This document shows positions 8,985 through 15,620 of a stretch of DNA of 36,673 bases, in pieces. The stretch comes from Microbacterium sp. p3-SID336. GTDB lineage: Bacteria > Actinomycetota > Actinomycetes > Actinomycetales > Microbacteriaceae. The stretch spans positions 1 through 36,673 of the forward strand of contig NZ_JALXPE010000040.1 of assembly GCF_025143365.1 (NCBI RefSeq), given 5' to 3'. The position numbers were made by a program, and so were the translations under genes. The notes under the pieces were generated by a model. The model saw only the letters and a list, made by a program, of their open reading frames with translations. It was not told the origin of the DNA and searched no databases. Positions within the stretch are counted from its first letter, which is position 1, and each line of letters begins with the position of its first letter.

Positions 8985-10490
8985 TCACACCCGTCCGAAC
9001 GCCCGCAGCGGGTGCTCGATCAGCTCGGTCACGCGCCGCAGGAAGCCCGCCGCGTAGCCCCCGTCGCAGACGCGGTGGTCGAACACGAGGGAGAGCTGCG
9101 TGATGCGCCGGGCCACGATCGCCCCGTCGACCACCCACGGGCGTTCGAGGATGCGGCCGATGCCGAGGATCGCGACATCCGGGTGGTTGATGATGGCTGC
9201 GGAGCCGTCCACGCCGAGGCCGCCGTAGTTGTTGAGCGTGAAGGTCGAGCCACGCAACCGCTCCGGAGGCATCGTGCCCGCCCGCGCCGTCGCCGCGAGC
9301 TCCCGCAGAGCCGCGTCGAGCTGCTCCACCGAGAGAGCGTGGGCGCGGGGGAGCACCGGCACGAGCAGCCCGCGCTCGGTGTCCGCCGCGACGCCCAGGT
9401 TGACCCCGTCGAACGAGATCAGCTCCGCGGCGTCGTCGCTCAGACGCGAGGCGAGCACCGGATACTCCTCCAGCGCCAGCAGCACGAATCGTGCGAGCAG
9501 CGCCGTGATCGACGGAGCCTTCCCGCCCTCGGGAGCCATCTGCGCGCGGAGCTCCCACAGCGCGGTGGCGTCGACATCCACCCAGACGGTGGCCTCCGGG
9601 ATCTCCGACCGGCTGCGCGCGAGCTTGGCGCTCACCGCGCGGCGCAACGGCGACAGGCGCTCGCGGGAGCGGACGGCGAGACCGTCGAGCTCGCCCGTCT
9701 CGGGGGTGGACGCGCCGTCGGCCGAGGAGGCGGGGTTCGTCCCGGAAACGGCTGCGCGGGCGGATGAGGGGGCGGGGTTCCTCCGAGGAGCGGCCGCGGA
9801 CGCCGCGTCATCGAGGCCGAGGTCGACGGCGGCGCGCAGCACGTCGCCCCTCGTGATCGCGCCATCGGCGCCGGTCGGCGTGATCGCGTGCACGTCGAGG
9901 CCGAGGTCCCGTGCCAGCCTTCGCACGAGCGGCGAGCGCACCGCCACGGGCAGCTGTGCCGTCGCGTGCAGCAGACGAGAAGCTGCAGAGGTCGACGTAG
10001 CGGGTGTCGCGCGCGGCCGACGGCGGCCCTTCGTGTTCGCCGCCGAGGTGCCGTAGCCGATCAGCACGTTGCCGGAGCCGGCGCGCTCCTCCTGCCGGTA
10101 TGCCTCGTGCTCCGCCGGACCGCCGGCCGCCTCCGCCGCGGGCGCATCCGCAGTCCCGCGGGACGGCGAGTCCGACGATGAACCGGACGATGCGTCCGCC
10201 GAGGATCCGGAGGGGGAGCCCGTCGTCGCCTCGGGGTCGGCGACCTCGAGCACCGGCGCGCCCACGTCGATCGTGTCGCCCGGCGTGCCGTGCAGCGCCA
10301 CCACCACGCCGGCGAACGGCGACGGCAGCTCGACGACGCTCTTGGCCGTCTCGACCTCGGCGATCGCCTGATCCGTCGCGATCGTGTCGCCGACGGCGAC
10401 CAGCCACTGCACGAGTCCGGCCTCCGTCAGTCCCTCGCCCAGATCGGGCAGGCGGAAGACGCGGGCGGCGGTGTTCACGGAGGTGCTCAT
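8985..10490 (-). CDS. bkdB: Branched-chain 2-oxoacid dehydrogenase E2 (dihydrolipoyl acyltransferase)
   Basis: A 501-residue E2 core subunit. Residues about 10-85 are a lipoyl domain with the lipoylated lysine at Lys50 in EVETAKSVVE. A Ser/Ala/Pro-rich linker follows, containing the short GNVLIGYGTSA segment. The peripheral subunit-binding domain is near residues 180-225 (VRSPLVRRLARDLGLDV...GRITRGDVL-like), then a second flexible linker, then the catalytic domain from about 275 with FDHRVCDGG, His472 and Asp476 being the active site. It transfers the acyl group from E1 to CoA. The ATG overlaps the E1beta stop as ATGA, so it is the last gene of an E1alpha-E1beta-E2 operon. No E3 gene is present; the complex would use E3 encoded elsewhere. 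Oxoacid specificity (branched-chain versus pyruvate) is inferred from separate E1 chains and single lipoyl domain. Confidence 0.9.
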   Translation of the reverse strand: MSTSVNTAARVFRLPDLGEGLTEAGLVQWLVAVGDTIATDQAIAEVETAKSVVELPSPFAGVVVALHGTPGDTIDVGAPVLEVADPEATTGSPSGSSADASSGSSSDSPSRGTADAPAAEAAGGPAEHEAYRQEERAGSGNVLIGYGTSAANTKGRRRPRATPATSTSAASRLLHATAQLPVAVRSPLVRRLARDLGLDVHAITPTGADGAITRGDVLRAAVDLGLDDAASAAAPRRNPAPSSARAAVSGTNPASSADGASTPETGELDGLAVRSRERLSPLRRAVSAKLARSRSEIPEATVWVDVDATALWELRAQMAPEGGKAPSITALLARFVLLALEEYPVLASRLSDDAAELISFDGVNLGVAADTERGLLVPVLPRAHALSVEQLDAALRELAATARAGTMPPERLRGSTFTLNNYGGLGVDGSAAIINHPDVAILGIGRILERPWVVDGAIVARRITQLSLVFDHRVCDGGYAAGFLRRVTELIEHPLRAFGRV

Positions 10491-11734
10491 GCGTCCTCAT
10501 CCCAGTGCAGCGTGTCGATCGCGTCGAGCACGCGGTCGACGTCGGGCAGATACCAGTGCTCGAACTTCGGCGGCGCGTACGGCGTGTCGAATCCGGTGAC
10601 CCGGCGCACCGGAGCCTCCAGGTACTCGAAGCAGCGCTCGAAGACGCGCGCCTGGATCTCCGAGGCCACGCTGACGTAGCCAGGGGCCTCGGCGATCACG
10701 ACCGCTCGACCGGTGGAGCGCACCGCAGCGGTCACGGTCGCATCGTCGAACGGAGCCAGCGAGCGCACGTCGACGACCTGCACGCTGCGTCCCTCGGTGG
10801 CGGCGACCTCGGCGACCTCCAGGGCCAGCGGCACCGAGGCGCCGTAGGCGAGCAGTGTCACGTCCGTGCCGTCGCGGGCGATGCGCGCGGTGCCGATGTC
10901 GGCGGTGAGGGCCGTGTCGACCTCGCCCTTCGACCAGTACAGCTTCTTCGGCTCCAGGAAGATCACCGGGTCGGGCGAGGCGATGGCCGCACGCAGCAGC
11001 GAGTATGCATCCTGCGGGGTCGACGGGCTCACCACCGTCAGTCCGGGGGTGTGCGCGTAGTACGCCTCCGAGGAGTCGCAGTGGTGCTCGACACCGCCGA
11101 TGCCACCCCCGAACGGGATGCGGATGACGAGCGGCATCCGCAGGCTCCCACGCGTCCGGTTGGCGAGTTTGGCGACGTGGCTCACGATCTGCTCGAACGC
11201 GGGAAGGGCGAACGCGTCGAACTGCATCTCGACCACCGGCCGCATGCCGTTCATCGCCATGCCGACCGCGGTGCCCACGATCCCCGACTCGGCCAGCGGG
11301 GTGTCGAAGCAGCGGTCCTCGCCGAAGCGGGCCGTGAGGCCGTCGGTGATGCGGAACACGCCGCCGAGTGCGCCCACGTCCTCGCCGAACACGACGACAT
11401 CGGGGTCGGCTGCGAGGGCATCGGCGAGCGCCCGGTTCAGTGCCGCCGCCATCGTCATGGTCACGGGTGGGGCGTCCGTCGGCGCGGCTCCGTTCGCGGT
11501 GCCGGCCTCGTTGAGCGGCGCCCGGTTCTCGGCTTCGGTGCGGGTCGCGGACTCGTCCGGAACGCCCACCCGGCTCCGCTCCTGACCCTGCGTCCCGGCC
11601 TCGGCCCGGGCCTGTGCCTGTGCCTCTGCCTGGGTCTGTGCCTGCACCTGGTCTTGACCTTCCGTCCCGTCCAGCGCCGTCGTCCTGTCCTGCGTTCCGC
11701 TCGACGGGGCGGCGGCGTGCTCGGCGATGCTCAT
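10487..11734 (-). CDS. bkdA2: Branched-chain 2-oxoacid dehydrogenase E1 beta with N-terminal extension
   Basis: The beta chain of the thiamine-diphosphate-dependent E1. The conserved fold begins about residue 92 with VTMTMAAALNRALADAL, followed by VVFGEDVGALGGVF (117-126), FDTPLAESGIVGTAVGMA, and RIPFGGGIGGVEHHCDSSEAYYAHTPGL. The C-terminal domain ends LPDVDRVLDAIDTLHWDEDA. Residues 1-91 are not part of the usual protein: they are polar low-complexity sequence rich in Gln, Ala, Thr and Glu with a QAQ-type repeat. ATG at 11734 is chosen because GGAGG lies six bases upstream and it overlaps the E1alpha stop as ATGA. A start further in (Met93 or Met95) would give a standard-length protein but has no visible ribosome site that I can identify. 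Confidence 0.9.
   Translation of the reverse strand: MSIAEHAAAPSSGTQDRTTALDGTEGQDQVQAQTQAEAQAQARAEAGTQGQERSRVGVPDESATRTEAENRAPLNEAGTANGAAPTDAPPVTMTMAAALNRALADALAADPDVVVFGEDVGALGGVFRITDGLTARFGEDRCFDTPLAESGIVGTAVGMAMNGMRPVVEMQFDAFALPAFEQIVSHVAKLANRTRGSLRMPLVIRIPFGGGIGGVEHHCDSSEAYYAHTPGLTVVSPSTPQDAYSLLRAAIASPDPVIFLEPKKLYWSKGEVDTALTADIGTARIARDGTDVTLLAYGASVPLALEVAEVAATEGRSVQVVDVRSLAPFDDATVTAAVRSTGRAVVIAEAPGYVSVASEIQARVFERCFEYLEAPVRRVTGFDTPYAPPKFEHWYLPDVDRVLDAIDTLHWDEDA
11582..11650 (-). repeat. CTGTGC-type hexanucleotide repeat in E1 beta
   Basis: Plus-strand CTGTGC, CTGTGC, CTCTGC, CTGGGT, CTGTGC, CTGCAC units form a degenerate 6-bp microsatellite. On the coding strand it reads alternating Gln/Ala, VQAQTQAEAQAQARAEA. 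A multiple of three, it does not disturb the frame. Confidence 0.8.
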
Positions 11735-12849
11735 GAGTGGCCTCCGTTCGACGTGGTCGCGGTCTCGGCGAGCCGCGAGCGCTCGAGTTCGTCGCGAAGG
11801 AGCTGCCACTGCTCCTCGCGCTGGGGCGACCGATGGACGGTCACGTGTGCGAAGAGGTCTTCGGGGTTGAGGTCGGCGTCCGTGTTGAGCGCTGTGCGCA
11901 TCGCCGCCGCGATCTCCTCTGCCCCGGCGGCGAAGCGTGCCTCGGTCTCGTCGTCGAGCACCCCGGTGGTGGTCAGATGGGCACGCAGACGCAGCAGCGG
12001 GTCCCGCGCCAGCCAGGCCTGCACCTCGTCACGCTCGCGGTATCGGGTGTCGTCGTCCGCGTTGGTGTGCGCCTGCATGCGGTAGGTGTGTGCCTCCACC
12101 AGCGAGGGGCCGCTGCCGGCGCGGGCGCGCCCGACGGCCTCCTGGAGCACCGCGAGCACGGCCGCGGTGTCGTTGCCGTCGACGCGCTGCCCCGGCATGC
12201 CGTAGCCGATCGCCTTGTGCGCGAGCGAGGGCGCCGCGGTCTGGCGGGACAGGGGCACGGAGATCGCGAACTCGTTGTTCTGCACGAAGAACACGACCGG
12301 CACCTGGAACACGGCGGCGAAGTTCATCGCCTCGTGGAAGTCGCCTTCGCTCGTCGCCCCGTCGCCGCACAGGGCGAGGACGACCGTGTCCTCGCCGCGG
12401 TGCTTCGCGGCCTGCGCGAATCCGACGGCATGCAGCAGCTGCGTCGCGAGGGGGGTGGCCTGCGGCGCGACGCGGTGCGCGCGGACGTCATAGCCCGAGT
12501 GCCAGTCGCCCTTGAGGAGCACCATCGCCTCCGCGGGCGCGACACCGCGGGCGATCACCGCTACGGAGTCGCGGTAGGTCGGGAACAGCCAGTCCGTGTC
12601 GGCGAGAGCCTGGGCCGCCGCGACCTGGCACGCCTCCTGGCCGTGGGAGGAGGGGTAGACCGCGAGGCGGCCCTGCCGGACGAGGGCGTTCGCCTGCTCG
12701 TTGATGCGGCGTCCTTCGACGAGACCGCGGTAGGCGGCGAGAAGCGAGTCCCGATCGGGCAGCGAGTACTGCTCGTCCGGAAACGCGGTGCCGTCCTGCT
12801 CGATCAGTCGCACCGGGGTGTCTCGCGGAAGCATGTCGGTGTGCAGCAT
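11731..12849 (-). CDS. bkdA1: Branched-chain 2-oxoacid dehydrogenase E1 alpha
   Basis: A 372-residue alpha chain that binds thiamine diphosphate and decarboxylates the 2-oxoacid. The cofactor motif runs from GDGATSEGDFHEAMNF (Gly162 on) to VQNNEFAIS (Asn191-Asn192). YPSSHGQEA near 65 and the phosphorylation-loop-like region YRMQAHTNADDDTRYR are also family features. The ATG at 12849 has AGGAGG seven to eight bases upstream; an upstream in-frame GTG/ATG extension (to 12906) reads Arg-rich and is rejected. It is the first gene of the operon and faces an Lrp/AsnC regulator across a 150-bp gap, the usual arrangement for bkd control. Confidence 0.92.
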   Translation of the reverse strand: MLHTDMLPRDTPVRLIEQDGTAFPDEQYSLPDRDSLLAAYRGLVEGRRINEQANALVRQGRLAVYPSSHGQEACQVAAAQALADTDWLFPTYRDSVAVIARGVAPAEAMVLLKGDWHSGYDVRAHRVAPQATPLATQLLHAVGFAQAAKHRGEDTVVLALCGDGATSEGDFHEAMNFAAVFQVPVVFFVQNNEFAISVPLSRQTAAPSLAHKAIGYGMPGQRVDGNDTAAVLAVLQEAVGRARAGSGPSLVEAHTYRMQAHTNADDDTRYRERDEVQAWLARDPLLRLRAHLTTTGVLDDETEARFAAGAEEIAAAMRTALNTDADLNPEDLFAHVTVHRSPQREEQWQLLRDELERSRLAETATTSNGGHS

Positions 12850-12913
12850 CGTTCGCCCTCCTCGCCGAACTCGATGTCGCCAGCATGCCCGGGCGGTGAC
12901 ACTCATCCAATAT

Positions 12914-12929
12914 CACGAGGCGAATCGTG
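12914..12929. promoter_or_regulatory. Small inverted repeat in the bkd/Lrp divergent gap
   Basis: CACGA (12914-12918) and TCGTG (12925-12929) flank six bases, in an AT-richer patch 65 bp upstream of the E1alpha start. It could be a regulator site for the bkd operon. The arms are short, so chance is possible. Confidence 0.3.
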
Positions 12930-12966
12930 GACGTCTGCACTCTCCGCACCCGTTCTCCGTTCAAAA

Positions 12967-12982
12967 TGTCAGTATTCTGGCA
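12967..12982. promoter_or_regulatory. Lrp/AsnC-like palindrome upstream of the regulator gene
   Basis: TGTCAGTATTCTGGCA is an imperfect palindrome of the form TG-CAG-AT-CTG-CA with an AT centre, 17 bp before the Lrp-family ATG. Its shape fits Lrp-family sites, and its place fits autorepression together with control of the divergent bkd operon. The remaining gap 12850-12999 holds the ribosome site of E1alpha and no other clear signal. Confidence 0.5.
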
Positions 12983-12999
12983 GGGACGAAGGGGGTGCC

Positions 13000-13437
13000 A
13001 TGACGGCCCTGGACGACACGGATCGCGCGATCCTCACCGAGCTGCGCCGCGACGCGCGCGCCTCCATGACCGCGATCGCCGACGCCGTGCACATCTCCCG
13101 CGCCGGTGCGCACGCTCGGATCAAACGGCTCACCGACGCCGGCGTGATCACGGGTTACACGGTGCGCACCGACCCCGTGCTCCTCGGCCACCACGCCAGC
13201 GCCTACGTCACCCTCGCGATCGAGCAGGCGACCTGGCAGGAGGTGAGCGCGCGGCTCCGCGCGATCCCCGAGATCGAGCACATGGCGCTCGTCGGCGGCG
13301 ACTTCGACGTGCTGCTGCTGGTGCGCGCCAACGACGCCCGCGACCTCCGCAGGATCGTGCTGGAGGACATCCAGGCCATTCCGTCGATCCGCTCGACCAG
13401 GACCATCCTGATCTTCGAGGACTACGACCGCGCCTGA
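13000..13437 (+). CDS. Lrp/AsnC family transcriptional regulator, BkdR-like
   Basis: A 145-residue feast/famine regulator. The N-terminal helix-turn-helix reads LDDTDRAILTELRRDARASMTAIADAVHISRAGAHARIKRL (residues 4-44), and the C-terminal RAM domain reads HHASAYVTLAIEQ...IPEIEHMALVGGDFDVLLLVRAND, with the GDFD turn that usually lines the effector site. ATG at 13000 follows GGGGGTGCC. It is divergent from the E1alpha-E1beta-E2 operon, so control of branched-chain oxoacid oxidation by a branched-chain amino acid or oxoacid is the natural reading. The effector is not determinable here. Confidence 0.9.
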   Translation: MTALDDTDRAILTELRRDARASMTAIADAVHISRAGAHARIKRLTDAGVITGYTVRTDPVLLGHHASAYVTLAIEQATWQEVSARLRAIPEIEHMALVGGDFDVLLLVRANDARDLRRIVLEDIQAIPSIRSTRTILIFEDYDRA

Positions 13438-13489
13438 CGCGGGCGCGGCTTCGTTCGCGAGCCGGGTCCTGCCGGTGTGCTTCCGCGGC

Positions 13490-13505
13490 ATACTCACATG
13501 AGTAT
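13490..13505. promoter_or_regulatory. 16-bp palindrome upstream of the DUF222-HNH gene
   Basis: ATACTCA (13490-13496) and TGAGTAT (13499-13505) are perfect 7-bp inverted arms around CA. It lies 67 bp before the DUF222-HNH start, in an AT-rich island (GAGTATCGGAATATTGCTC) of an otherwise GC-rich gap, and so is a candidate operator or promoter-associated site. Confidence 0.5.
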
Positions 13506-13571
13506 CGGAATATTGCTCTGACCGGGCTCTTTCCTGCTCTCAATGTCGGTGGCCCTCGCTTGACTGGGAAC

Positions 13572-15170
13572 ATGAACCAGCCCCTCGATGTGTTGACGGA
13601 TGCCGTCGCCGGACTCGACGGCGTGCTGCGTTCCGGATCCATGGCGGCGCTCGGGGCGGCTGAGACGATGGAGCTCCTGAGGCTGGCGGGTGAGCTTCAG
13701 CGGCGAGTGGAAGCGGTGACGGTCGAGGCGGTGGCGAATGTCGATCCGCGACCGGCGGGCGCGGGCGAACCGGCCTTCTGCGGGCGGTTCGGGTGCCGAT
13801 CGATGAACGAGCTGCTGCAGCGGGTCCTGCGGGTCGACGGAGCGGGAGCATCGCGGGTGGTGAAGGCGGCGGGGCTCGTACGGCGGGAGGTGGACCTGTC
13901 GTCGGGGGAATGGCTTCCCGCTCGGTGGCCCGCGCTGCGGGAGGCGCTGCTGGACGGGGCCGTCGGAGTGGCGGGGGTCCTCGCGGCCACCGGGCCGTTG
14001 GAGCAGGCCGGGGCCCGCGTGTCCATCGGCGACCGGTGGGCGGCGGATGCGCAGCTGGCGGCATACGCACGAGGCCTTGATGCGGTGGACGCCGAAGGCG
14101 ACGCGGCCGCGCCGACGGAAGACGGCGATGGTGCGGTGCTCGCGGAGAGCGATGTCGTCATGGGCGGCGACGGGGTGGACGAGGGGACGGCCGAGGACAG
14201 CCCGACCGGACGCCGGGACGCGGGGCCGTCGGCGACTCCGGAGGACCTGCGGGTGCTGGCTCAGGTGATCGTGCAGTACCTCGACCCGAACGGAGCCGAG
14301 CCCGCCGAAGACATCGCGATGCGCGCGCGGGGCGTCGTGCTCGGCCGCGTGAAGGACGGGGTGGTGCCGATCCGCGGCGGTCTCCTTCCGGAGGTCGCGG
14401 GGCAGCTGCAGCGCGTCTGGGACGCATACCTCAACCCGAAGGTCGACGGACCGCCGCTCCCCGGCGTCCACTTCGAGCCCTCCGACGCCGATGAGGCGGT
14501 GGCCGCCCCCACGCTCGGCGCCGATGAACTGCCGTCAGGGGACGCGAGCGGCATGATCGACGGGCGCACACGGGCACAGAAGCAGCACGACGCCCTGGCA
14601 GCGGCACTCGGCGTCGCGGCACGGCACGACGAGATGCCCAGGCTCGGCGGCGCTGCGCCCACCTTGGTCGTGTCCGTGGCCGCCGAGGACTACGCGTCCG
14701 GGCGCGGATGGGCAGCCGTCGAGGGTATCGATGCTCCGGCCTCGATGCGCACGGCCGCCCACACCGCGTGCGGCGGAAGCGTGCAGCGGGTCGTGACGGG
14801 CGCGGGTGGGCGCATCATCGCCCTCGGAACGAGCGACAGGATCTTCACCGCGGCACAGCGCCGCGCGATCGGGCTGCGCGACGGCGAGTGCCTCATTCCC
14901 GGATGCCATGTGCCCGCGGCCTGGTGCGAGATCCATCACGTGCAGGAGCATGCGCTCGGCGGCCCCACGCACACCGACAACGGTGTGGCGCTGTGCTGGC
15001 ACCATCACCGGACGCTCGACACGTCCGGCTGGCAGATCCGCATGGACGGTGGTGTTCCGCAGGTGCGTGGTCCCGCGTGGTGGGACCCCGCGCGGCGCTG
15101 GCGTAGACCCCGCGGTGCACTCCACTCCACGGTGCCGGGCGCGAGGCGAGCGGCTCCCCTCCGAACGTGA
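13572..15170 (+). CDS. DUF222 and HNH endonuclease domain protein
   Basis: A 532-residue protein of the actinobacterial DUF222 (13E12-repeat) family. The N-terminal helical region (about 1-330) carries NELLQRVLRVDGAGASRVVKAA and two acidic, repeat-poor linkers; the C-terminal HNH module reads CLIPGCHVPAAWCEIHHVQEH, then GGPTHTDNGVALCWHHHRTLD, with the zinc-binding Cys pairs and catalytic His-His-Asn-His set intact. It therefore looks like a working nuclease, although no member has a firmly known role to my knowledge. The ATG at 13572 has only a weak GGGAA nearby. These genes occur in many copies per genome and upstream sequence is often conserved between copies. It separates the bkd regulator from an oxidoreductase pair and shows no sign of belonging to either. 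Confidence 0.88.
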   Translation: MNQPLDVLTDAVAGLDGVLRSGSMAALGAAETMELLRLAGELQRRVEAVTVEAVANVDPRPAGAGEPAFCGRFGCRSMNELLQRVLRVDGAGASRVVKAAGLVRREVDLSSGEWLPARWPALREALLDGAVGVAGVLAATGPLEQAGARVSIGDRWAADAQLAAYARGLDAVDAEGDAAAPTEDGDGAVLAESDVVMGGDGVDEGTAEDSPTGRRDAGPSATPEDLRVLAQVIVQYLDPNGAEPAEDIAMRARGVVLGRVKDGVVPIRGGLLPEVAGQLQRVWDAYLNPKVDGPPLPGVHFEPSDADEAVAAPTLGADELPSGDASGMIDGRTRAQKQHDALAAALGVAARHDEMPRLGGAAPTLVVSVAAEDYASGRGWAAVEGIDAPASMRTAAHTACGGSVQRVVTGAGGRIIALGTSDRIFTAAQRRAIGLRDGECLIPGCHVPAAWCEIHHVQEHALGGPTHTDNGVALCWHHHRTLDTSGWQIRMDGGVPQVRGPAWWDPARRWRRPRGALHSTVPGARRAAPLRT

Positions 15171-15238
15171 TTCGGCGGGCGGGCATGACGACGGCTGATG
15201 CGGGACCGTCGCTCCGTGTGCTGACAGCTGCGGTGTGT

Positions 15239-15480
15239 GGGGCTGCTGCGGGATGCTGCGGGGTGCCGGGGAGTGCTGCGGGATGCTGCGAGGTGCTGCG
15301 GGGCGCTGCCGGGTGCTGCGGGGGCGCTGCCGGGCGCTGCGAGGTGCTGCGAGGTGCTGCGGAGTGCTGCCGGGCGCTGCGGGGCGCTCAGGAGTGCTGC
15401 GGGGCGTCGGGGAGTGCTGCGAGGTGCTGCCGGGTGTCGGGGAGTGCTGCGGGATGCGGCGGGGTGGTGCGGGGTGCGGC
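15239..15480. repeat. Degenerate 10-bp minisatellite, about 24 units
   Basis: About 240 bp of head-to-tail 10-bp units of the form GGRKGCTGCG (for example GGATGCTGCG, AGGTGCTGCG, GGGCGCTGCC). The register holds except for a one-base slip near 15321. All three plus-strand frames stay open only because the unit has no stop; the Gly/Cys/Ala-rich peptides they would give are not credible genes. It makes up most of the 450-bp gap 15171-15620. Confidence 0.9.
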
Positions 15481-15620
15481 GTCCAGTGGCGGGAGGGCTT
15501 CTTTCGCACTAGGACATCTGCGGCGCGCTCCGCGACAAGTGCGGCGCGAGAGGGCGGCGGAGAATGAAGGAAGAAGACGACCGGCGTTCGCGCCGCGCCC
15601 CGCTCGAAGGAGAGACACCG
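15481..15620 (+). promoter_or_regulatory. Upstream region of the aldehyde dehydrogenase gene
   Basis: The rest of the gap after the minisatellite. It contains TGCGGCGCG twice, at 15519-15527 and 15540-15548, 21 bp (two helical turns) apart, and ends with AAGGAG about nine bases before the ATG. A promoter must lie here or inside the repeat, but I cannot identify convincing -35/-10 boxes. Confidence 0.35.

Noticed and set aside
13446..13464. CGGCT/AGCCG hairpin after the Lrp gene as a terminator
   Set aside because: Only five base pairs around a nine-base loop, no T-tract; indistinguishable from chance in this composition.
13572..15170. Homing endonuclease or toxin island
   Set aside because: DUF222-HNH proteins are common chromosomal genes in actinobacteria; no intron, flanking repeat, integrase or antitoxin is seen.
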